This document shows, piece by piece, positions 1 through 8,386 of a stretch of 14,681 nt of DNA (the stretch's first letter is position 1; each line of letters opens with the position of its first letter). The translations under genes were made by a program, and so were the position numbers. The notes below the pieces were generated by a model. The model made no database searches. It worked only from the letters and a program-made list of their open reading frames with translations, and was not told the DNA's origin. The stretch is from Patescibacteria group bacterium (GTDB taxonomy: Bacteria; Patescibacteriota; Microgenomatia; UBA8517), in contig JANWVB010000026.1 of the NCBI GenBank assembly GCA_025057695.1, positions 1 through 14,681 of the forward strand. Reading direction: 5' to 3'.

Positions 1-1780
1 CTTTATTAACTCCATTTATTGGAATAATGGCTGTAATATTATTTGGATCTAATACACCCTTCAAATTCGTTTCTGTGCAATTATCTCCAAAGTCTTCTAT
101 TTGGGATATAGGAACATCAATAACAAGTATTGCACCATTTAGACCTGCATATTCTAATGCCTCACTTGGACTCCAAGACACTGATAAATAAGGACTTATT
201 CCACTATCAAAAAATCCTCCATTGTGTCCAATCTGATGATAAATAAGTTCAGTTCTAACACTATTTCCTTTTAGTATGCCACTTTCAATCTCTGCCAAGT
301 CTCTATCAAGTTTGGTTCTTTGAATTTCGTTCATCTGAGATTTAGCTTTATTCACATACTTTATCAAATTTTCATAAGTTGGTTCATTTGCTAGAATAGC
401 AACTTCTTGTGTTAAATTGTCCAAGACAACTGAACCTGTTTCATTTTCACCTTCAGCACGCATAGCGTATGGTACTTGTTTTAGCAAAGAAGCGTCTAAT
501 TGATTTACTCCACGATAAACCCGAACCATTTTTTCCGTAAAAATTTCTTTTTTAGGAAGAATAACTGCTTCAGTAAATTCACCCGCATTTACAATTTGTA
601 TAATTCTTGCTTCAACACCAGCTTCTTGCAATCTTTCTAACACAGATTGCGCTAGAGTGTTAATAGCAACTACCTCAAGGTTAAAGTTTTCAGCCTGCGC
701 TAGATTATCACCAACAACATTTTGGGTCGTAACAAAAGTCTCTGCCAAATTTTTTCCAGCAAACTCAGTTTGATTCTCTAAGTATGGTCGCAATTCAGTG
801 TATCTTTCAGCATAGAATTTAGCTTTATCTGGATACATTAGTGCAAATCGCCTCATTGCTTCTTCACGAGTCCAAACCTCACCATGACTGTTTGGTTCCA
901 ACATTTTGAGAAAAAGTGGATCTCTGTCTATATTTATTAGCCCATCAGGATCACGATAAACTCTTTTACTTTCTCTTTCATCATATAATCTTGCCACATC
1001 GGGATAAGTTTCACGAAACACCTTCTCTGCTTCTGCATCCACTGAGTAAAGAATATTCGAATCTAAACTTACTAAATCAATAAACCTCTCAAGCGGGATG
1101 TCACGAAAGTCTGTTGTGCCAAAAACTTTAACTTTATGATCATTATATAATTGATTTCGCAATTCAATATATCTAGCGTCTTGTTCCATTCGATCAGATA
1201 ATTCAGCATATTTTGGGTCTTCTTGAGAAACTTGAAAAGGATTTTGTTCAAGCTCTGCCACTTGTTGTATAGCTTTTTGCAAATCATAGTGTGGTACCCC
1301 ATATTCTCTTTGGAAAATTTCCATATACTGCAAAGCTTCCCGTGGGTGCCTTCTTACAAACTCCCTCATCGAATAATCCCTATTTATCCGGCCTTTTATA
1401 ACATCCTGTTTTCCATCAGGACCAATTCCCATCATTGCATTTTGAAATTCTTTTCCTGTCTTAGTTTGAAAGATCTCTTTCCAAGTGACTGGACATTTAG
1501 TTTCAATTTCTGCACCACCTTGTTGACATTGCCCTGATTCTTCACCAGCGGGAATTGCATCCGAAGTAAATTCTTTACTCGCTGGGTTAACCACTTTTGT
1601 CTCCATTTCTACTAAATCTTGAAATACCAAATCAGGGTCTCCATCTTGATCAATCCTTGCAACCATTGCCTTTTCTGTTTGACCTATGCTTTGGATCTCT
1701 GAAAATTCTACTTCTACTGGTTTATATGTTTCGGATGTTGCAACCTCTGATAACTCAGAACTTGGCAATCTGTCTGTCAT
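1..1780 (-). CDS. Large protein with C-terminal ADP-ribosyltransferase-like domain (partial, runs off window)
   Basis: I read 593 codons from the ATG at 1780 to the window edge with no stop, so the C-terminus is missing. The first ~410 residues are hydrophilic, mostly helical and unrecognised (acidic start, later phrases such as FVRRHPREALQYMEIF); no signal peptide or membrane segment is seen. From about residue 415 the three marks of the ADP-ribosyltransferase fold appear in order: an Arg in VRVYRGV (R423), an S-x-S strand in SPYLSVSWSPSEALEYA (S533, S535), and a Glu in CTETNLKGVLDPNNI (E570). The last resembles the E-x-x-x-K-G-x-x-x-P-x-N-I end of phage MuF-type ART domains. Such enzymes transfer ADP-ribose from NAD+ to a target; the target here is unknown. 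The start overlaps the upstream stop (ATGA), implying translational coupling. Only one Glu is evident, so activity is uncertain. The ART assignment is motif-based inference. Confidence 0.72.
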   Translation of the reverse strand, partial: MTDRLPSSELSEVATSETYKPVEVEFSEIQSIGQTEKAMVARIDQDGDPDLVFQDLVEMETKVVNPASKEFTSDAIPAGEESGQCQQGGAEIETKCPVTWKEIFQTKTGKEFQNAMMGIGPDGKQDVIKGRINRDYSMREFVRRHPREALQYMEIFQREYGVPHYDLQKAIQQVAELEQNPFQVSQEDPKYAELSDRMEQDARYIELRNQLYNDHKVKVFGTTDFRDIPLERFIDLVSLDSNILYSVDAEAEKVFRETYPDVARLYDERESKRVYRDPDGLINIDRDPLFLKMLEPNSHGEVWTREEAMRRFALMYPDKAKFYAERYTELRPYLENQTEFAGKNLAETFVTTQNVVGDNLAQAENFNLEVVAINTLAQSVLERLQEAGVEARIIQIVNAGEFTEAVILPKKEIFTEKMVRVYRGVNQLDASLLKQVPYAMRAEGENETGSVVLDNLTQEVAILANEPTYENLIKYVNKAKSQMNEIQRTKLDRDLAEIESGILKGNSVRTELIYHQIGHNGGFFDSGISPYLSVSWSPSEALEYAGLNGAILVIDVPISQIEDFGDNCTETNLKGVLDPNNITAIIPINGVNK

Positions 1781-2133
1781 ACTATCCTCAGTTTGCTTTG
1801 TTTATTTGTAGCTTGTTTAAGAATGCAATTTGCTTCATCTAATTTCCCTTGATTCAAAAGTCTGCTTGCATGCCTAAGCACCACTTCCTTTATTTGTTCT
1901 TCGTAGTTTCTTGATACTTCTAAAACCACAGGCACTAATTCTGGAAAACGATCGTCAAACTCCTGCACTACGGCATGAATTTGACTTAAGTTCATGTAAG
2001 GACGAAGAGTGTTTAGGACATATTTAGCAATTTCTTTTGCTCTTTGAGCATTCATTTTTCCATCTTTCAATTTTTGCTCCATAATCTCAAGTATCTTTAG
2101 CTCAATCTTTTTCCTATATTCTTCAGTATCCAT
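1777..2133 (-). CDS. Small helical hypothetical protein coupled to the ART-like gene
   Basis: This encodes 118 residues from the ATG at 2133 (MDTEEYRKKIELKILEIMEQ). An in-frame ATG at 2163 would add MYLLVQKCKC; I prefer the inner start because the extension does not resemble the charged helical body, but neither start has a clear Shine-Dalgarno site. The protein is cytosolic-looking, rich in Glu/Lys/Leu, predicted almost all alpha-helical, with no membrane segment or recognised catalytic motif. Its TGA stop shares ATGA with the start of the large ART-like gene, so the two are one operon and probably made in fixed ratio. I do not recognise a named family. A partner, chaperone or immunity role for the neighbour is possible from context alone. 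A TTGACA at 2173-2168 could be a -35 element, but the matching -10 is poor. Confidence 0.7.
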   Translation of the reverse strand: MDTEEYRKKIELKILEIMEQKLKDGKMNAQRAKEIAKYVLNTLRPYMNLSQIHAVVQEFDDRFPELVPVVLEVSRNYEEQIKEVVLRHASRLLNQGKLDEANCILKQATNKQSKLRIV

Positions 2134-3319
2134 ACATTTACATTTTTGAACTAACAAATACATTGTTTGTCAATTTTAAAATATCTAGTTTTTTTATATC
2201 TTCCATATATTAGCTAAAAGAGATCTGTTTTTGAAATTACCTGTTTAGCTTTGTTTACTTAAACTATCAAGCGCATTTTTCATTCTCGAAAATTTACGAA
2301 AGAGCTGATATTTATACTAATGTACAATAAATTTATCACAAGATGAACAATTAAACCTTGATGGAAAATGTGAAATGTAATCTTACAAACCACCATACAA
2401 AATCACAATACGCCCACCTAATCAAGTGCTGATAACCAAAAAACTTCAAAACAAATTTAAGCAAAAAGATTAACAAAATTATTTAAGTAATAAAATTCAA
2501 AAAAAATGAAAAAGATCCCAAACCGCAAACCATTGAAAAAAATTGAAAAAAATCAGTAGCGAAGTATCAATCAAAGACTTAAGAAATTGCAAAGTTTAAG
2601 TTAAGCAAAAAAAATAAAAAACTGGACTTACTATTAAAACTATAAAGTTGACGGGTTTAATCAATGAGCTGGAATATGAAATGACACACTTTCTCAAATT
2701 TCTAATCTTATAAACACAAATTTATCTCAAATTTATGCAAAAGATCAAATAATCAGTTTTTTATAACTTAATTGAATAATTTTAGCATTTTAAATTTCAC
2801 TAAATCCTATTTATAAAATACCACCAATATGTCTGCTTTATAAACTATTTTTAAAAATCATCAAAAATATATATTCCTTTGAATGTTTAACTTTTATTAT
2901 AGATTGTTAATATAAAGTATTTCGGCAAATAGTCTTTTACGCTATATTCATCCAAATTTTGGAATTAAAAAATTGAACTTTTGCTAACAAACTGCTGAAC
3001 GAAAGACAGAGTTAGGAACAATAATCCCTAGAAAGAAAACTGCCTCATATAAAAGTCAAGATTATGAAAAGATTTTTAATTTTTACACTATGTGAATCTT
3101 TTCCTTCAGATTGTATTTTGGGTATAAAGATTTGTTAAACATACAACATTGTGTGTGAAAGAAAAATATCTCAATTAATACAAAAACAACCACTAAAAAG
3201 CAAACAACGTCAAACTTGTCGTCTGAAACGCGATAAACAATTTTTCAATAAAAGATGTCTTCGTCAATAAGCAAACATCAAAAGTTGAAAAATAATAAAA
3301 AAGTTTTTTTCTGCCATCT

Positions 3320-3535
3320 TTAGTTTCTATGTTCTTGCCATTCATTGCCAATTTTCAAAAATTCCTCTACATCCCGCATGTATTGGGTCAAATAATTCTC
3401 CATTCCGATTGCAAGATTAATTGCTATCGTTCCATTCTCACTGTCACCCAAATCTACTTTTTATTCTTTCTTCAAATTCCTAACTTTATTAAAAACCAGA
3501 TCTGGCTTCAAATTAGGCTAAAAATTGACTTTTTC
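3320..3535 (-). pseudogene. Possible broken C-terminal gene remnant
   Basis: In one minus-strand frame, protein-like sequence runs through two stops to a final TAA at 3322-3320. The last 46 codons are open (phrases DLGDSENGTIAINLAIGMEN and DVEEFLKIGNEWQEHRN). A TAA at 3463-3461 separates them from NLKPDLVFNKVRNLKKE, and a TAG lies just upstream of that. Composition is unlike random AT-rich sequence (Gly, Asp, Trp, Glu). No Shine-Dalgarno site or good start is present. I do not recognise the family. The opposite strand carries a Phe/Ile-rich open frame, which is the expected mirror image. Confidence is low because the piece is short. Confidence 0.27.
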
Positions 3536-3538
3536 GTG

Positions 3539-3544
3539 TATAAT
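3539..3544 (+). promoter_or_regulatory. -10 box (TATAAT) for the Nudix-GT9 operon; near-leaderless geometry
   Basis: A perfect TATAAT ends 12 bases before the Nudix ATG at 3557. No good -35 lies at 16-18 bases: the nearby TTGACT (3525-3530) is only 8 bases away. No Shine-Dalgarno site precedes the ATG. If this is the promoter, transcription would begin about 6 bases before the start codon, giving a nearly leaderless mRNA. Confidence 0.4.
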
Positions 3545-3556
3545 ATATAAACCTTT

Positions 3557-4165
3557 ATGAAACTTAAATTTCAATGGAAAAACGATGGACAATATCACCA
3601 ATATTGCCTTCTTTGCCATGCCGAAAAGGTTGAGGCAATTTGCAAAGATGGAAAAACTTATTATTTGTGCCGCGAGTGTGGCAAAATCAGCGAAAGGTCA
3701 ATAGTCATTGATCCGGCTATCAAATGGTGGGTCGACGAAAAAGGTGAATATTGGCACGAAAGCGCGGGTGTTTTTGTGAGAAACAAACAAAAAAATTTCT
3801 TGTTTTTTGAAAGGACTATATATCCTTTTTCTTACACCGTTCCTTCCGGACATGTTGACTCGGGAGAAGAACCGTTGCAAGCCGCAATGCGGGAGCTTGA
3901 AGAAGAAGTTGGAATCAAAGCCAAAAATTTGCTCAAAATAAGCGCTGAAAATATTGTTGGGGACTCATGCAGAAGAGGATCTGACGCTCACAGGTGGCAC
4001 GCGTATTTATATCTTTTGGAGGAAATTGACGATATGGAAATAAAAGTATGCGCGGAGGGCAAAAATCCTGTTTGGCTAAGCATAGACCAAGCTTTGCAAA
4101 AAGAACTTACTTTTCCTGTAAGTCACATAATTAATAAATACAAAGATGAGCTACTTTCAATCTGA
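3557..4165 (+). CDS. Nudix hydrolase with N-terminal zinc ribbon
   Basis: This 202-residue protein has a four-Cys zinc ribbon (C17-x2-C20, C38-x2-C41) followed by a Nudix domain from about residue 65. The Nudix box fits G-x5-E-x7-REUxEExGU exactly (G98, E104, R112-E113, E116-E117, G119), so metal binding and hydrolysis of a nucleoside diphosphate linked to another moiety should be intact. The ribbon-plus-Nudix order recalls NADH pyrophosphatase (NudC), but I do not see the SQPWPFPxS signature that follows the box in that family, so the substrate is not assigned. It is cytosolic. The start is the only good ATG and sits 12 bases after TATAAT with no Shine-Dalgarno site. The 3' end overlaps the following glycosyltransferase gene by 20 bases, so they form an operon, which may suggest an NDP-sugar or related substrate (inference). 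Confidence 0.88.
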   Translation: MKLKFQWKNDGQYHQYCLLCHAEKVEAICKDGKTYYLCRECGKISERSIVIDPAIKWWVDEKGEYWHESAGVFVRNKQKNFLFFERTIYPFSYTVPSGHVDSGEEPLQAAMRELEEEVGIKAKNLLKISAENIVGDSCRRGSDAHRWHAYLYLLEEIDDMEIKVCAEGKNPVWLSIDQALQKELTFPVSHIINKYKDELLSI

Positions 4166-5396
4166 AATCTTTAAACCAGAATGTGCTAATTGGTTAGGTT
4201 ACAAGCCTTGTACAGAACAAAAAAAACAAGGTTTGGCTAATTGTGCCAATTGCGCTTTTTACCAAGAAGGTCAAAAAATTCTGCAAATTGTCAATAAACC
4301 ATATAGTCCGGAGGAGCTTAGGACAGCATCTAGCGTTGGTATAGTAGAAATGGGTGGTCTAGGTAGTATTTTAAGAACGACCGCAATTTCCAAGGGCATC
4401 GGTAAAATCAATCCCAATACCGTAATATATTGGTTTACGCACAAGCGTGGAGCCGAATTATTAAAATACGTTCCAAATGTAACTCCAATTGATGTAGAAG
4501 CGGGAAAGTTTGATCAATCAGCTTTAAGGGTAGATGTTTTGGTAAATTTCGAGTCTAGCAATAACCAAGTTCGGGTTGTGGAAATCGTTAAGGCAAATAC
4601 TTGTATAGCTGGTTTTGCTTTAAATGCTCAAGGTAAATTTTGTGGTGTTCCCCCTTATGCCAATTACTTGCAACGACTGCAAATAGACGACGCTTTCAGG
4701 AAGGCTAACCAACTAACCATGCAACAAATACTGCTGGAAAGCATTGGCTTGGAATACTCTGGTCCAGAATACGACATTAGATTAAACCCTTCAAATTATC
4801 AAAAAGCCGCTGAAATTATTAACAATGCTTTTAACGGCAGGAATTACGCAGATGTTATAGGCCTGAATATAGGCACCAGCCGAAAAGGGGTTTTAAGGCG
4901 GTGGCCGCCATACAGATTTTCTGAATTAATAATCGAGGTTGCTCAATCGCGCCCCGAAATAGGCATATTAGTTTTGAGTGGCCCTGAAGATTCCGATGCT
5001 AGAGATGAGGTCATCCAACATCTTGGGAGAGATAAAACCATGGAAAACCTGGCGGTGTTGCCAAATAACATAGAGATAGGGAACTTTATGGCAATAATTC
5101 ATAATTGTAAAGTTGTAGTTACCGCCGACACTTTCGGTTTTCATGTCGCCCAAGCCTTTAAAAAACCCACTGTGGTACTTGTAGGTCCAATGCCAGATAA
5201 AGAGCTGGAGTTGACTAATGAGCATAGTATAATTATCGGCCCTAAGCTTTCTTGCTCACCTTGTTACTATTCTTGCTCTCAACCAATAAAAGGTTTTTGT
5301 ATGATTAATATCTCAACAAACGAGGTTACTAATAAAATTTTAAATATTTTACAAACTTCCAAACCTTGTAACGCGTACCCAACTTCGTTCCGATAG
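4146..5396 (+). CDS. Glycosyltransferase family 9 (heptosyltransferase-like) with Cys clusters
   Basis: This 416-residue protein is of GT-B fold. The N-terminal Rossmann half opens with SVGIVEMGGLGSILRTTA (residues 63-80), matching the G-x-G-D-x-L-x-T-T-P region of ADP-heptose:LPS heptosyltransferases, with Asp replaced by Ser. The C-terminal half has GLNIGTSRKGVLRRWPPYRF (239-258) and the sugar-nucleotide motif TADTFGFHVAQAFKKPTVVL (326-345) with D328 and H333. A Cys group follows (C370, C373, C377, C385), typical of the family. Residues 13-36 hold a second cluster (C13, C22, C33, C36), probably metal-binding, as in a subgroup of GT9 proteins. No signal peptide is seen, so it acts in the cytosol, probably on a nucleotide-sugar for surface glycan synthesis. 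It overlaps the Nudix gene by 20 bases. The acceptor and donor cannot be read from sequence, and heptose/LPS chemistry should not be assumed. Confidence 0.87.
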   Translation: MSYFQSEIFKPECANWLGYKPCTEQKKQGLANCANCAFYQEGQKILQIVNKPYSPEELRTASSVGIVEMGGLGSILRTTAISKGIGKINPNTVIYWFTHKRGAELLKYVPNVTPIDVEAGKFDQSALRVDVLVNFESSNNQVRVVEIVKANTCIAGFALNAQGKFCGVPPYANYLQRLQIDDAFRKANQLTMQQILLESIGLEYSGPEYDIRLNPSNYQKAAEIINNAFNGRNYADVIGLNIGTSRKGVLRRWPPYRFSELIIEVAQSRPEIGILVLSGPEDSDARDEVIQHLGRDKTMENLAVLPNNIEIGNFMAIIHNCKVVVTADTFGFHVAQAFKKPTVVLVGPMPDKELELTNEHSIIIGPKLSCSPCYYSCSQPIKGFCMINISTNEVTNKILNILQTSKPCNAYPTSFR

Positions 5397-5454
5397 TTGA
5401 TCAAATATTTAAAAAAACTACATTTAAACTTTGGCACCAATTCTAAAAATTCCC

Positions 5455-6817
5455 CTATCTTCCAATTACGTTGTTAAGTTTAGCATTAACCCCATCCAAT
5501 AAGAGAATAAATATCAACTCTTTCTCCTCAATTCGAAGATTAAATTTTTCCACATTGATTCTATTTTATCTCTCAGAAATCTCAATTTTCCTAGCTTGGG
5601 AATAGTAAAAACATTGTCCTTTTTTAAAAACAAAATTTTATCCCTTCAAAAAAATTACAACCATCATATTTTTTTACAACTTAATTGTTAACTTACCTAG
5701 GCATATCTTTTAAAACAAATAACCTTTTATTCCTGACCTACATCAAATATCTATATTTTTTGTTTCCTAAACCTGTAATCAATTTTGCAAAAAAATCCTT
5801 TATATTAGGAACAGTTTTGTTTTCAAATCGTAAACAATAATAGCTGTGGCGGTTTTTCTTATTTTCATAGCCTTGCTGTTTGCCTATATCTTTCTGCCAC
5901 TTTTTGTATGATTGGGAAACGAAAAGCGTTCTGGTTTCTTAGACTCATTCAAATCTGGCGCTTCGATGTTTTTTGGTTCTCCAAAGTGAGTGCTAGTTAT
6001 GGACTTTATTTTACCAGCCAGCAAAGCTACCATATCTTCAATCTTGCCTCCCGACTGTATAGCTAAAACCCTATAATTTCTTCTTTGATTTGAGGAATCA
6101 TCATTTCCCAACGTCGTACTGAAATAAGTTGATAAAAATTTCTAGCTTGATTGAAATAATAAAAAAAATTCCTCAACACAGTTGTCTTTATACACCAATG
6201 TATAGCTTTAATTTATCAATTAAGCTTTCATGATTCAGGATAAAAGGAACACACCGCATTTTGTGGAAAGCCTCATTAAGGTGACAGTCAAAAGGCGAAA
6301 CGGATAATTTTGAGCCCGGGATATTCTGACGTATCTTGACAATATGCCCCAACTATTTCTGCTACCTCTTGAGTTAGGCTTTTATGGGCAACCATCCACA
6401 TTGTTTCCAGATCTAAAACAGAAGCTACATCTTGAGCATGGTGTTTCTCGAAACTATCTCCATTAAATTCTACTGCTTTCCCAATATAAAAATACATCTG
6501 CAATTAAGCAGCTAAAAATCTATGGTCTACTTTTTGCCACTTCTGCATTCCTATGTTCGTCCATTCCGCCGTTTCTCCAAAATCTGAGTAAATGGACCCT
6601 AATTATTGTCTCCAGAGTCTGATTATTTTATTCGAGTATCGTCTTTGATATGTCTAAGCAATTTTTGCCAAAAGCTATGGAGTTTCGTTGCCATTCTTTT
6701 AGCTTGATAATCTGTTGATATTGTTTAGCCCGTTTTCTGAGTAGAAAACACAGATGGCTGGAGAGATAAATCTTTGTAGATAGCAAGAGTTTTATCAGAG
6801 ACCCGCTTAACTCGCTC
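5455..6817 (-). pseudogene. Heavily decayed minus-strand gene(s), family not recognised
   Basis: Protein-like sequence hops between minus-strand frames with stops and shifts. Pieces in order: 6817-6623 (SDKTLAIYKDLSLQPSVFST, one internal TAA at 6727-6725); 6602-6288 (GETAEWTNIGMQKWQKVDHR, TAA at 6506-6504, then AVEFNGDSFEKHHAQDVASV); a shift near 6307 into SPFDCHLNEAFHKMRCVPFI, ending at 6188; 6123-5884 (RVLAIQSGGKIEDMVALLAG); 5938-5738 (KKWQKDIGKQQGYENKKNRH and TVPNIKDFFAKLITGL); 5642-5514 (KDNVFTIPKLGKLRFLRDKI); 5556-5455 (LRIEEKELIFILLLDGVNAK). An AGGAGG lies at 6823-6818 but is followed by GTT, not a start codon. The span would allow one protein of about 450 residues or two or three smaller ones. 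I do not recognise the family. Pieces of 40-70 codons with normal amino-acid composition, all on one strand, argue for decay rather than chance. Confidence 0.5.
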
Positions 6818-7047
6818 CTCCTAATAAACAAAATCAGAACTTTTTATGTCTCACCCCACTCTTGATTTCACTACTTTTTAAATTGTTTACTTATTAAAAA
6901 TTTTACCTTCAGAGTCTCATATGTACGTGACTTATACATACCCTCACTTTATAGTCTATTTTTGATAAAATATCTATAAATGAGCAAGAGCAATCATGCC
7001 AATCTCCGATAATAGTTGAGTATTGGGAAACTGAAAGACTCCCTTCG
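6818..7047. other. Intergenic region between divergent pseudogenes
   Basis: No intact gene is seen. The frame of the downstream ligase stays open upstream of its ATG to a TAG near 6955 (phrase IVEYWETERLPS directly before the start), so the original ligase may have begun earlier than 7048. The sequence TTGATAAAATATCTATAAAT just before this is promoter-like only in its AT content. Confidence 0.35.
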
Positions 7048-8386
7048 ATGCATAAAACTTCTACCGAATTTAGAAATGCTTTAGCGCTTTCTTATGATTC
7101 TGAAACTTTACAGAGGTTATTTGAGGAACTCTTTTTACCACCTGAAGTAATTGAAAGACGACAATTGGAGAAAATAAGAAAATTAGTGACGTTAGCTTAC
7201 AATAAAATTCCCATCTATAGAGAAAAATATCAAAGAATGGGTTTTGAGTCAGGAGATTTAAAGAATTGGGAAGATTACCATCGTTTGCCGGTAATAACAA
7301 AAGATGATTTAATTAATGCTTTCCCAAATCTTTGTGTCAATCCTGATTATATGATTGAAGGCTTATTTTCAACTCGATCAAGTGGCTCTTCTGGAAAAAT
7401 CTTAAGAATTTATGTTGATCCACAAGCAATTATTGTTAACACTTTACAAGGTATTCGTCAATTTTGACTACAAAGTGGGGGGGTATAATAAAAACCAAAA
7501 ATTAGCGCATGTTTATACTGTTCCTTGGTGGGTAGATTCTTTAGGAAATGGTGAATATCAATCAATTTTTATAAGTAGCTTAATTAATCCAGAAGAGATA
7601 GCAAAAATTTTAGATGAATTTTCTCCCGAAATTCTTTCTTTATATCCCTCAAATATTCAATCTTTAATACCTTATTTACGAGAAAGTGTTAGAAGAAAGC
7701 TTAAATTAGTAGTAACTCATTCGGAAATGTCTTCAAAAGAAGAAAGAAGAATAATGAGCAATCAATTAGGGGGGATTCCCGTATTAGACGAGTACAGTTC
7801 TGAAGAACTAACGCGAATAGCTCTTGAGTGTCCCTGCGGTCATTATCACATTTGTGAGGACACGGTAAGAATTGACGTTGTTGACCCTAAAAGTTTTTTA
7901 CCAATTCAGAAAGGTACAGGGTTAGTAGTTGGAACGAATTTATTAAATCGTGCTATGCCTTTCATTAAATATGTTCAAGGTGATTATATCACTTTAGATG
8001 AGCCTAAAAAATGCAATATTAATTGGAGACAAATTGATAAAATTGAAGGCCACAATGACGCCTTTTTAAGATAAGATGGATCAATAGTACCTGCGGGAAC
8101 TATGTTAGAATAACTTATCGATGGATATTTGATATAGGAATAAATATTCAGGAATTTGAATTAGCTCAAATCTCTCCTCTTAAATTTAAGAATAACCGTG
8201 AAAGAACCAACATTCTTTAGCGATCCAGAGAGAAGAGAACGCTCTTCTCAACATTTAAAGCATCTTTTAGAGATAGTGTTCGGCAGAGGAATTACTATCA
8301 CCTTCAATGTAGTAGATTCTTTTCCACCTCAAACTCAAAGGAAAAGACGTCCAATTAAAAGAGAATTTCGATTTTTAAAATTATGA
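7048..8386 (+). pseudogene. PaaK/CapK-like adenylate-forming ligase, broken by several lesions
   Basis: The pieces together rebuild a protein of about 446 residues, the normal length for the phenylacetate-CoA ligase / coenzyme F390 synthetase / CapK group of AMP-forming enzymes. Frame 1 (7048-7464) gives the N-terminus, including the ATP-binding loop RSSGSSGKI. It stops at TGA 7465-7467, then the reading shifts at a run of seven G (7477-7483) into YNKNQKLAHVYTVPWWVDSL and on to GHYHICEDTVRIDVVDPKS. A TAA at 8072-8074 interrupts AFLR/DGSIVPAG, and another at 8111-8113 precedes a return to frame 1 (TYRWIFDIGINIQEFELAQI). A last shift near 8195 leads to the C-terminus (PTFFSDPERRERSSQHLKHL, ending 8386). 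The family activates carboxylic acids with ATP; here the product is almost certainly non-functional. The end overlaps the deaminase start by ATGA, so the two were an operon. Confidence 0.85.

Larger units (their letters stand above)
2164..3556. other. Long AT-rich region without an intact gene
   Basis: About 1.4 kb with no convincing complete gene, tRNA or CRISPR. Short coding-like pieces are scattered: a plus-strand open stretch of about 28 codons ending near 2711 (phrase KLTGLINELEYEMTHFLKF), a basic 39-codon plus-strand frame from GTG 3151 to TAA 3270 with no Shine-Dalgarno site, and a minus-strand remnant at 3320-3535 (listed separately). A 9-bp inverted repeat (GAAAAGATT / AATCTTTTC) lies at 3066-3074 and 3095-3103 without a T-run. 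The picture is of decayed genes plus the promoter of the Nudix gene at the right end. Confidence 0.5.

Noticed and set aside
1072..1842. Several short open frames on both strands inside the ART-like gene
   Set aside because: The minus-strand frame from 1780 is open over the whole stretch and ATGA-coupled to its neighbour; the others are shadows.
3066..3103. 9-bp inverted repeat as a terminator or small RNA
   Set aside because: The 20-base loop is AT-rich, there is no T-run, and no gene ends nearby.
6288..6602. Resemblance of EFNGDSF to class III nucleotidyl cyclases
   Set aside because: Only a few residues match, the metal-binding Asp pair and dimer motifs are not clear, and the piece is broken, so no name is given.
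7465..7467. TGA in the ligase as a sign of UGA recoding (Gly, as in some CPR lineages)
   Set aside because: Intact genes end in TGA (Nudix, 118-residue gene, HEAT-methyltransferase), and the ligase also has TAA stops and frameshifts.
5455..8386. Sequencing or assembly error as the sole cause of the broken frames
   Set aside because: Some lesions are in-frame stops rather than indels, and all genes outside this zone read cleanly; read data would still be decisive.
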